Part shown: in pieces, positions 55,440 to 64,000 of the stretch
Layout of the letters: each line of letters begins with the position of its first letter
Position numbering within the stretch: position 1 is the stretch's first letter
Notes under the pieces: generated by a model
Told to the model about the DNA's origin: nothing
The model's input: the letters and a program-made list of their open reading frames with translations, nothing else
The model's database searches: none
Assembly: GCF_024586455.1 (NCBI RefSeq)
Contig: NC_065920.1
Coordinates: 74,082,215-74,146,214, forward strand
Direction: 5' to 3'
DNA: 64,000 nt
DNA from: Bactrocera neohumeralis
Lineage: Eukaryota; Arthropoda; Insecta; Diptera; Tephritidae
Position numbers and translations under genes: made by a program

Positions 55440-56920
55440 CAAATTTCCATGGTTTAGACAGAAGATTTGGAAATATTAAAATTCTTTATTGAAAGACGAG
55501 TAATTTATTTAACAAAGTAGGTAATACTAACTCTCGTTATAGAAGCAACTGATTCACAAGTGATAACTGGAGTAATTGGAATAGTTTGGAGTCTGATACT
55601 CTTCAAGTATCTAAATCAATTTTACCCGGGGAAAGGTTAGATTTTTTTGAGATACTTTCCTGATTCCCTATAAACGAAGAACTTTCGACTTTTTTATGAT
55701 TCTGCTGTTGCTTTGGAATGTTCTTAGCTTTTCTTCAGACTATACGCGACGAAAGTATGAATATAATAGGTCTCTCAAGCAATTATCAACTAAAAACTAA
55801 ATAACAGAACAAATATTTAGCGATCAAAACATAGCACAGCAGGACTGTCTGATGATTGGACAAGACTGACTGATAATTCAGAATTCTAACGGTACCAAAG
55901 AACTTAGAATATAACACTTCAGACCTAAAACATATAAACATTTGGCAATGAAAAGATCTTCAAGGTCCTTCTGCTGAATCAAAAATTTCTGATTCGACAA
56001 AAATGGAAAAGGATGTGGTGGCGTACACTAAGGAGGATTTTAAGTCCAAATCATACACACAACACAAAGGTGTAATGACTGATTCTTATAAAGCTTTTGC
56101 AATAGTTCGCTTACATCGCGGCGAAGAAAGCATAATTTGGAAACTCTCATTTTTTATGCTTTACCAAGCAACAGTCGCCATTTCTTTAGAGAGGAGCCTG
56201 GAAAGCAAAGCGTTTATAACTGACGTGCCCTTAAGAGGTTATTTACCTTGTGAGCTTGGAAAAGTTCGAGTACCACGGACGTCGAAACGTGTACCTAGTG
56301 GAAAATATTTTCAGTTTGCGTTTTAGATTTTATTTACGTCTACACTTCCACTATGAGTACGAGTCGCTTTCGATCTGTCGCCATGTATGTACTCCCTTCT
56401 TCTTCTTTACTTGGACCAGAAAAACAATTGTAATGCTTCAGTAAACTTCAGAAAAACCAGAAGGCCGACAAGGTAGAAATACCCTCTTTGGGTCATTAGA
56501 TATTTAGTTAACTTTGCGAGCAAAAATAATTTGATTAAGGACTTTTTTTACGATAATACACCTTTAATATCGATTTTTTTGGATGCAATTTTTTACTATT
56601 TAGCTTTATCTTCAAAATGGGCCTCAGTATTGGGGCCTTTGTTCAACGAACATTTCCTTAAGGGAACAGAAGGAAGTCGCTGAGAGTAGGAACGATAAAA
56701 CTGGTAAGTATGTACCGGATAAAAGAGCACAGAGAGAAAAAGGATCGTAAACCGAAGAACTTGAGGGCACACCTAGGATGAAATTAAAAGAAATAAATAT
56801 ATTTTTTATAACGGCCGATCCAAGTAGATGTACTTTATTCTATAGCCTGTTTTTAACTGATCACGCGTGAGTCGTGTCAACCTGTCATGCTATTTTTGTT
56901 CAGTATTGTTTGACATTTCA
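55440..56920. other. No gene supported
   Basis: A 107-codon ATG frame at 56003-56326 (starting MEKDVVAYTKEDFKSKSYTQ) has no domain, codon bias or splice context and may be chance. Otherwise AT-rich downstream DNA of the fibrinogen-like gene. Confidence 0.35.
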
Positions 56921-57080
56921 TCATGGAAAGACTTACGCCTGAACAACGTTTACGTTCAACTTTATGACGAAAATTCACGTTTTGTAAAGATGCTTCGCTT
57001 AATTTATGACCCAACTTAAGACCCAGCATTCATTATTGAACATTTGAAAGAGTTAATCCGATTCGCCTCCTAGCTTTATA
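56920..57080 (+). pseudogene. IS630-like transposase N-terminal fragment
   Basis: ATG 56922 opens 'MERLTPEQRLRSTL' and then stops. In another frame the text continues as 'YENSRFVK.ML.LIYDPT', matching the N-terminal 'MERLTPEQR..IV.LYYEN..SVKN.FR.LR' of IS630-like transposases. A decayed tail follows. This is the only N-terminal piece of this family in the window. Confidence 0.6.
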
Positions 57081-57199
57081 CTGTACATATCAATTTGGGA
57101 AGATATCTCTTTAGTCGGGAATATTAAACTTAACTTATGGGTATTTAAAAGGACTGCTATAGATGCTTCTTCCTTATAATGCCCAGAAACCCTAGGTAT

Positions 57200-57510
57200 G
57201 GATCAAATAGACTCACAAATGATTGCCGATTCGCCGAGTTCGTAAAAAGAATGGCAACCGAGACGCTTCACTCTTAGTTTTGTGAAAGCTGGACAGTGGA
57301 GGAGAAAGTGTCTGGATGTTTCCACCTCATCTTCCTCATTACAACTTTGCGTTCTTCAAAACCTTTGGCCTCACCGCATAAGTGCCAATGGGACAGTGTC
57401 TGGTTAGGACGCCTCTTATGATCCACTCTGGGCCAGAAGGCTTTCGAATTCCCACAGGCGCTGATTGCTAATCAACGCAATGTCAGGGGAACCCCTGCTC
57501 TTTCCAATCC
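57200..57510 (-). pseudogene. Non-LTR element C-terminal fragment
   Basis: The minus strand reads 'EGFRKPSGPEWIIRGVLTRH', 'CPIGTYAVRPKVLKNAKL', then, after a shift, 'E.VETSRHFLLHCPAFTKLR' and 'VKRLGCHSFYELGESAI'. This is the post-RNase H Cys/His tail and belongs to the same family as 46240-46510. Confidence 0.7.
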
Positions 57511-57855
57511 TGCCAAATTTCAGGTATGGGTGCCTTTTTTTCCAAGCTTATTTGCTTTACAATATCCGACAATGACGCTGTGGTCAGGTACCTAGACAAG
57601 TTTAATAAGTAAGAAGCTTGATGTTACTGCTAGTGAAGTCACTAACTCCTTAACTAGCTTTGACCTCATTGTCATCGAGCTCAAAACCTGTACAGTAGCT
57701 CTTCAATTGGAGAGGATGCATACCTTCCGAAAAGAAAACGCACTTCGCAGAACGCGCACCATTTCTGCTTGCTTGAAACCACAGTGATCTAGCAATCTCA
57801 AAGGAGAGTTGATTGAAAGTTCCCGTCAAAAAATAAATTGTAGTTAATAATATCC

Positions 57856-57861
57856 AAAAAA
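57856..57861 (-). terminator. RNA polymerase III terminator
   Basis: Six T on the minus strand, 15 bases beyond the 3' end of the tRNA-Thr gene, the usual Pol III stop signal. Confidence 0.8.
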
Positions 57862-57876
57862 GTTTACTATTGGTTG

Positions 57877-57948
57877 TGCCTCCTGTGAGGATTGAACTCA
57901 CGACCCCTGGTTTACAAGACCAGTGCTCTACCACTGAGCTAAAGAGGC
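57877..57948 (-). tRNA. tRNA-Thr(UGU)
   Basis: The minus strand has a 72-base cloverleaf: acceptor GCCTCTT pairing with AGGAGGC (one G-T pair) plus discriminator A; D-arm GCTC..GAGC; anticodon stem CTGGT/ACCAG with loop CTTGTAA (anticodon TGT, Thr); and T-arm GGGTC/AATCC region with TTCAATC loop. Internal promoter A box (TAGCTCAGTGG) and B box (GAGTTCAATCC) are intact. There is no intron and CCA is not encoded, as in nuclear genes. A T6 terminator follows. All stems pair, so it should be functional. Confidence 0.97.
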
Positions 57949-58109
57949 GCTTAAAATTGGTGAATCCTCAGAAAATGAAAGTTTCATTGAAATATAAAAG
58001 TTTTTAGGCATCGAAGTAGAGATGTTACGTGATGTTAGAGATAGTAGCTTAATTGATGAAATGATAACATCCACAAAACAAAGATAAGAATTAATGTGAT
58101 TTGTATGTG

Positions 58110-58695
58110 ACGGCGTATATTTGACAGTTAAACAAAGTAGGGAACTTCGAAGCTACTTCGGACTAACTAGGCAATTGAGAAGTAAAGTCTTCTCTCCAAA
58201 AACAAAACCCAAACTCTATGAGTCACCCATTATTCACGTCCTGCAATATGGTGTAGAGGCATGGACGATGACAACAGCTGATGAGTTGACGTTACGAGTT
58301 TTCGAGAGAAAGGTTCTGGGGAAGATGTATGGTCCTTTGCGCTTTGGCCACGGCGAATATCGCATTCTGTGGAACGATGAGCTGTAGAATATATTCGACG
58401 GCATTGACATAGTTCAGCGAATTTAAAGACAGCGGCTACGCTGGCTAGGTCATGTTGTCCGAATGGACGAAAACACTCCAGCTCTGAAAGTATTCGACGC
58501 AGTACACGCCGGGGGAAGCAGAGGAAGAGGAAGACTTCCACTCCGTTGGAAGGACCAGGTAGAGAAGGACCTGGCTTCGCTTGGAATCTCCAATTAGCGC
58601 CACGTAGCGAAAAGAAGAAACGACTGGCGCGCTGTTGTTAACTCGGCTATAATCGGGTAACGCCAGTCTACGCCAGTATAAAAGAAGAAGTAACT
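58110..58695 (+). pseudogene. RTE-like non-LTR element, 3' end with tail
   Basis: Plus frames give 'FGLTRQLRSKVFSPKTKPKL', 'YESPIIHVLQYGVEAWTMTT', 'ADELTLRVFERKVLGKMYGP' and, after an in-frame stop, 'WLGHVVRMDENTPALKVFDA', 'VHAGGSRGRGRPPLRWKDQ', 'VEKDLASLGIS', ending near TCGGGTAACGCCAGTCTACGCCAGTATAAAAGAAGAAG. This is the best-preserved C-terminus of the family in the window and shows its AAG-rich 3' tail. One stop and a frameshift disrupt it. Confidence 0.8.
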
Positions 58696-58699
58696 AGTT

Positions 58700-60900
58700 T
58701 AGGATAGGAAATTTTGTCAGACTTTAACAAAAGATATCAGATCTATGTAGCTTCCTCTGCTATATTTGGTAAACAACGAGCGCAGTTATTCCGTTCGGAA
58801 TTCGCAACACCACCTGAAGTAGCAGCTCGTGCTCAAGGTCAAAGCCAAATAAACACTAATCGCCTGAAAAAATCTCACCGCGCATGCTTCACGCTAATAA
58901 GGTGCGCAAATATCTTCCTTTGCTTTGATTGAAATGCCAAAGTTAAGGCCAAAAGCTTCAAAATAAACAAAAACACAATGATGAAACTCATTCAATTAGG
59001 ATTGCAGGTGTTTATTGGCTTTTGGTTGTCTACACACAATTCAATGGAATTCAATTAAACACTATTTACAGAATTAAACATTAAAGAAAACACAGAAGAC
59101 AATACAATAAGAGTATAAATAGTGGTATGTGTCTACACACGCTCGTGACATGCGATAGGGAAACGTGCGCGTCGAGCACCGACAGCTGCGGAAGTTGTTG
59201 TCTGCCACAAGGTGGTGACAATGACGACGTGAAAATCAATACTTGAGGCAAATGAGCAGCTAAACAAGCCAATAAACAAAGCGTCAGCGGCGCATTGGTG
59301 GCGAATCGATGACGATAGCGATAGTGTAGACAAGCAAAACAACAACAACAACTTTACAAAAATAATAACAATGGCAAATAATGAGCGGTGAAGAAGCCAC
59401 GCAAATGTGACTGGCGCGCAAGTGGCTGGGAAGAGAGAAAAGGGGGTGTGGCAGAACTGTAGATAATTTAATTTTAGTCTAAGCACCGTCGAGTTTAGTC
59501 TGGCACCGTTCTTAAGCGCGCCTAGTGGGCCGCCAGAAGAACATAGAAAAAACGCAGCTACCAATGCACCGCAGGCACCGTGTTTATGCATACGTGCATA
59601 CAGGTGAGTGAGTGTGTGTGTGGTGCTAAATGTGGCAATAGTGCGTCTATTATTGTAACCGCGCGTCTAAAAAGGGGTGTGCGACTGTCACACATGACGT
59701 TTGAGGTTAGGAATCCGATCACTTGAAATGCATACCTTTAGCTAGTTATTGTTGTTGTTCTTATTTGATGTTATCTTTTGTTGGCTGTTGCGGTACTTTT
59801 AATGTTTAACGTTTCTTTAAGCTGCACTGGCACCCGAGTCACGAGCCTCACGTGTACTACTACACCCTGTAGCTGTACTAGGTACACACACACGCGTGGT
59901 ACTTGTAAGCTCGTAATAATGACATTATATTTTGAAGTGAGCTGTCATGCGTGTAACTTGGATTGACAAGAAATTTATTGCCGTTTGTGAAGTGTTTGCA
60001 TTTCTAGTTGAGCAAATTGCTTGATAGGTGAACTAAATTGACAATTAAGAAGGTTAGTTTGAGAAGCGGTAGAGCAGGTTACAAGAACCATTAGTAGTTA
60101 TAGCCGAGTTCTAGTTTTCGTGCGCAGTTTTAAACTGGTCCCTAAAATGTTGAGCTTCCAATTCAATAGTTGGGAGTTTGGATCTATCATACTATATATG
60201 CAACTTCCTTCAAAATTATTGTTTTTGAAACGAAATTTGTGAGCAAAATATAATTTTGGGTGCACCTGAACAATAACGACTACCCGACAGTCTCTGAAGT
60301 CTGCATTTATTCCTTTCCACAACGGTCGAGACTGTCTGCTTTTAGTGAAACCAGAACCCTTTGGCAGATAATTACTAATAGAGCTTCATTTTCTTCTGAC
60401 GCCATTAAAATTATTGGGAAGCGGAGTTCATAACCATGATTTTTGCTATTCCCGACTAATTTACTTGAAATTTGGTGTGCATAATAGTCTGCTTTATCAT
60501 GAACACAAGTATTTGACTGACATATAGCATTCAGTGTAGGTTGTGAAGTCACCTAAAACTTGCCTAATGAGTCGTCCATGCAACTTTGTCAATGATAATA
60601 ACATCCTCAGATAACATAAAGATAACGAAGCATCTCAACATATCTTTGGATCAACTCAACACATTTTGCTTAGATTAGTTTAGATAAAGTTAAGGGGTCA
60701 GTAGGACAATTTTTTTCAATTATTTTTTTACATTTTTTTGTATTTTCTTTCCCTTATACCCTTTTCAATTAATGTAGAAAACCACTTGTTTATTGGAAGG
60801 TTTCGAAAAAGGCCCAAAAAAAATAATATCGCTCGACGTAAGGTGCGCTCGGAGTGCACACCTCAAACTTTAAACGCGGTTTTCTCAAAACATACCTTTT
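58700..60900. other. No gene firmly supported
   Basis: A minus 152-codon open frame at 59133-59591 (starting MHKHGACGALVAAFFLCSSG) is hydrophobic and Cys/Leu-rich with no domain; the opposite strand is (CAA)n-rich there, so it is probably an artefact. GT/CA simple sequence lies at 59605-59620 and 59883-59895. The rest is AT-rich. Confidence 0.35.
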
Positions 60901-60904
60901 TAGA

Positions 60905-61745
60905 CTGGCGGACATTTTTATACTCTCGCAACAAAGTTGCTAAGGAGAGTACAATAGTTTTGTTCACATAACGGCTGTTTGTAAGTCCTAAAACTAAAAG
61001 AGTCAGATATAGGGTTATATATACCAAAGTGATCAGGGTGGCGAGTAGAGTTGAAATCCGGATGTCTGTCTGTCCGTCCGTCCGTCTGTCCGTTCGTCTC
61101 GACACGTATTTCTTGGCTCCTCTAAGAAGGGATTAAGTTGGAAGATGGGCAAAATCGGCCCACTGCCACGCCCACAAAATGGCGGAAACCGAAAACATAT
61201 AAAGTGTCATAACTAAGCCATAAATAAAGATATTAAAGTGAAATTTTTCACAAAGGATCACATTAGGGAGAGCCATATTTGGACTTAATTTTTTTGGAAA
61301 AGTGGGCGTGGTCCTGCCCCCTACTAAGTTTTTTATACATATCTCGGAAACTACTACAGCTATGTCAACCAAACTCTATAGAGTCGTTTCCTTCAGGCAT
61401 TCCCATATACAGTTCAAAAATGGAAGAAATCGGATAATAACCACGCCCACCTCACATACAAAGGTTGTGTTGAAAATCACTAAAAAATGTGCGTTAACCG
61501 ACTAACAAAACGTCAGAAACACTAAATTTTACGGAAGAAATTGCAGAAGGAAGCTGCACCCAGGCTTTTTTTAAAAATTGAAAATGGGCGTGGCCTCGCC
61601 CACTTATGGACCAAAAACCATATCTCAGGAACTACTTTACCGATTTCAATGAAATTCGGTATATAATATTTTCTTAACACCCTGATAACATGTACGATAT
61701 ACCACACCTTCTTCCAATATAACGCTATTTTGAATTGACCATATC
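60905..61745 (+). repeat. Abundant dispersed fly repeat with GTGGGCGTGG boxes and (GTCC/GTCT)n
   Basis: The text TATACTCTCGCAACAAAGTTGCTAAGGAGAGTACAATAG ... GGATGTCTGTCTGTCCGTCC ... GGGCAAAATCGGCCCACTGCCACGCCCACAAAATGG ... AAAAGTGGGCGTGGTCC ... ACCATATCTCAGGAACTACTTTACCGATTTCAATGAAATT is a repeat I recognise as common in tephritid and drosophilid genomes. It is non-coding, probably the non-coding part of a mobile element. AGTTGCTAAGGAGAGTA beside CTCTCGCAACAAAGT gives a short imperfect stem at its left edge. Confidence 0.75.
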
Positions 61746-61749
61746 TGAT

Positions 61750-63140
61750 GACCTTTGCAGTTTAAGTATAATATATATATAATATTGTCGAGGACCAATG
61801 ATGATAGGCGGAAAAATACTTCGTTTCACAAATACGATATTTGAAAAATATGTAAATGACTGATAATGAAATCGTTGATTATCATCGTGTATGACGATAC
61901 TTCGAGAGTATAAAATGCACTTTCATCTGGCATTACAAACTTGTTTTTTTTATGTTCACTTAACGCCTGGCTATCGTCCTTAATTTTAAAACATAACAGT
62001 TAAAAATACGATATCTGATTATTTTTTTATTTATCAAAGATTTTTTTATCAAGAACTAGAAATTTATGATTTATCATCCTATGAGGGACATCGAGGAGCT
62101 TGAAGGGCAGTCATCGATGTTTCAGTCAGATGGAGCCACATGTCTTTCAGTTTAGCCAAAAGGCGTTGACATTACTTTGCCACTTTGTGCTCAAGCTTTG
62201 TTCACAATATCCAACACACTTTGGGGACACCTTAGAATCTGAATATTTCCATTTATCTATTTATATTAACAATTTGCCACTTGTCCTGCTTTCTTTTATT
62301 AACTTATGAATCAGTCTAGTATCTTTGTGTGAGACATGAGAATACAATATTTTCCATTGTTGCTCATCTTTACTGTATCTTTCTGCTTTCTTTGTTATAG
62401 ACTGTGTGTGCAATGTGTTGCAACTCGAAGATTCTTCGCTTGCATTCCGTTGCATTGTCATAAACAATTACATTCGATAGAAAAAAGCAAAGCGCACAAC
62501 TGTCTTTTGTTGATTTGCAGCAAATAATAAACACTTACCTACATACGCACATACATATGTATATACCGCATAAGCGAGTACATATTTACACATAAACATT
62601 TGCGTATAGATCATGCTGTCTGTCGCACGTTAGCTGGCGTATGGAGCGTGACACTTGTCAGTTAAGTAGCTGTCGCTAAAGCTAATGCACACGCTGACGA
62701 TGATTGGCGCGGCAAAATGCTTTGCTTTATAACATATATACCTATATATACATGTATATATATATACCGATCTGTTTGTATGTGAGCTTGTGTACGCAGC
62801 TTTTGTGTGGAAGCGTGAGCTTACAAGGCGCTACTGTGGACACACCCACACGACTACACGTTGTTGTGATTGCTCAAGTCTTTTGTGGCAATAATTATGA
62901 ATAGACTTTTGTCTGGCTCTAATGTGTGGCCTCTTATAGATCTAATACAATAGAGAACAAGGAAGCGTAGTTATTGTTGCGATTTTTATAGAAATCCAGC
63001 CTCAACGTTAATGACTCTTTTATTTCAATTGGAAATGAATGTAATATTTTTTTATTTAAATTAGGCGTAATTTCAATAAATAAAGTTTAATAAAAATTGC
63101 TAGATTTTACGTTTTTGAATTATTTATATATTTTTGAAAA
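61750..63140. other. No gene supported
   Basis: AT-rich with a TATATACATGTATATATATA microsatellite at about 62740-62768. No coding or RNA feature seen. Confidence 0.45.
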
Positions 63141-63325
63141 ATAATTTATGTGTGAGATTTGGTTAAAATCTCATAACTGCACCCTAAATGTAGGCAATAT
63201 TTTGTAACTGGACCTAAAAGCTGTTATTAAAATATCTGTAGCGAATAATTTAGGTATGAAACTTGGCTAACAACTCATAAATGCACCCTAAATGTAGGCA
63301 ACAACTTGTTCTTCACCTGAAAAGC
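63141..63325 (+). repeat. 103-bp tandem duplication (two copies)
   Basis: Units starting ATAATTTATGTGTGAGATTTGG (63141) and ATAATTTAGGTATGAAACTTGG (about 63244) both run through CTCATAA.TGCACCCTAAATGTAGGCAA and end ACCTRAAAGC. A third, partial copy lies at 870-914. Confidence 0.75.
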
Positions 63326-63409
63326 ACTTAAATATAAGTAACATGTAAATCCTTTTTCTCGAGAATTGTTTTGTTGTCGCAATTAGAGGCTAGTTAAGTA
63401 TGTACATTG

Positions 63410-63625
63410 TACAATGATCCTGAGAGTTATACCGGCTGTAGCTTCACTACTGGCAGGGCCTCCCAAGTCGGTAAGATCGGAGGTGAGTAGCGATGCTAAA
63501 ACAAGCCACATAACACAATCCTTCTACAAGGGAGGTTGCAGCGTACTTTCGCATGATAGTGACGGCTACAACGGGATCTGTCTTGGCTAACATATTTTAT
63601 GGCAGGTTCATAACCAAGACAACCT
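63410..63625 (+). other. Probable retroelement 5' non-coding fragment
   Basis: CTGGCAGGGCCTCCCAAGTCGGTAAGATCGGAGGTGAGTAGCGATGCTAAAACAAGCCACATAA ... GACGGCTACAACGGGATCTGTCTTGGCT is GC-richer than its surroundings. It resembles text I associate with non-LTR 5' regions in tephritids. No protein domain is visible; the assignment is tentative. Confidence 0.3.
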
Positions 63626-63629
63626 GGGC

Positions 63630-64000
63630 TAATCACACATTTTTCTGATAATACTGAACTAATTAACCTATGTTGGTTCCACGCTCAAACCGCATTTGAG
63701 GGAAATACTATATAGGTAAGCCAGAAATCAAAATGATAACGTGGCATAGTTTTGGAGATTTTGGAACAATGTGATTCCATCACTATCGTTTTCGTTTCAC
63801 ATTTCCATAAGTGACCCATTTTACATCACCAACAATCATTTGCTTCAGAAGTGGATCGATTTTATAGCGATTAAACAGCGATTCGCAAATGAAAATCTTA
63901 GGTACATATTTTACGTTAACTCGTGTGGCACATATGTATCGAGCTTCTTTTTTTACTCAGTCTTATTTAAATGATTCCAATCGATTTTTCGTGCATTGTT
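63630..64000. other. No feature recognised
   Basis: AT-rich DNA to the window edge. A 67-codon open stretch at 63771-63974 has no supporting signal. Confidence 0.4.

Noticed and set aside
59133..59591. 152-codon hydrophobic minus-strand frame
   Set aside because: Low-complexity Leu/Cys/Ser composition opposite a CAA-rich strand, no domain, no coding-type codon bias.
1..64000. LTR retrotransposons or endogenous viral genes
   Set aside because: I found no long terminal repeats, protease/integrase motifs or viral domains; all reverse transcriptase and RNase H remnants fit non-LTR elements.

Overview
This window is eukaryotic and reads as intergenic and intronic DNA of a higher fly, probably a tephritid fruit fly. 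The evidence is AT-rich DNA with short GT-AG introns, CAG/CAA-rich coding sequence, a nuclear tRNA-Thr, and many decayed mariner, IS630-like and non-LTR elements of types familiar from Bactrocera and Ceratitis. The species call is inference. The window shows no operons, no bacterial features and no recognisable viral genes.

Protein genes are few. (1) Minus strand, 6076-6934: a first coding exon of a secreted protein rich in Lys/Arg/His/Gln, ending in a perfect GTAAGT donor. (2) Plus strand, 14163-15811: a complete four-exon mitochondrial carrier of the SLC25A35 type (304 residues) with a poly(A) signal. (3) Plus strand, 52689-52971: a two-exon gene for a small secreted peptide; a mariner copy begins about 12 bp after its stop. 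(4) Plus strand, 54487-55435: a three-exon, 276-residue protein with an N-terminal membrane segment and a divergent fibrinogen-like domain. (5) Minus strand, 57877-57948: a clean tRNA-Thr(UGU) with a T6 terminator. Several shorter stretches have fly-like codon use, open frames and splice signals and are listed as low-confidence exons (2728-2844, 11795-12039, 12066-12168, 21571-21722, 24878-25066, 27601-27718, 35332-35691).

Most of the remaining recognisable sequence is transposon debris. There are four mariner copies (8941-9310, 12735-13060, 43480-44400, 52984-54168), five fragments of an IS630-Tc1-mariner relative (about 3990, 13065, 30585, 36740 and 56925), six fragments of one RTE-like non-LTR family, and about nine fragments of RNase H-bearing or Jockey-like non-LTR elements. 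All are broken. There are two members of abundant dispersed non-coding repeat families (51476-51720, 60905-61745).

Tandem repeats are numerous: a (AAAGAC)n array of about 530 bp with no T on the plus strand; a 36-bp minisatellite; a 119-bp repeat rich in ACTAGT inside carrier intron 2; and larger repeats of about 103, 180, 189, 265 and 298 bp. The genes do not form an evident pathway. The peptide gene and the fibrinogen-like gene sit close together in one orientation, separated by the mariner insertion.
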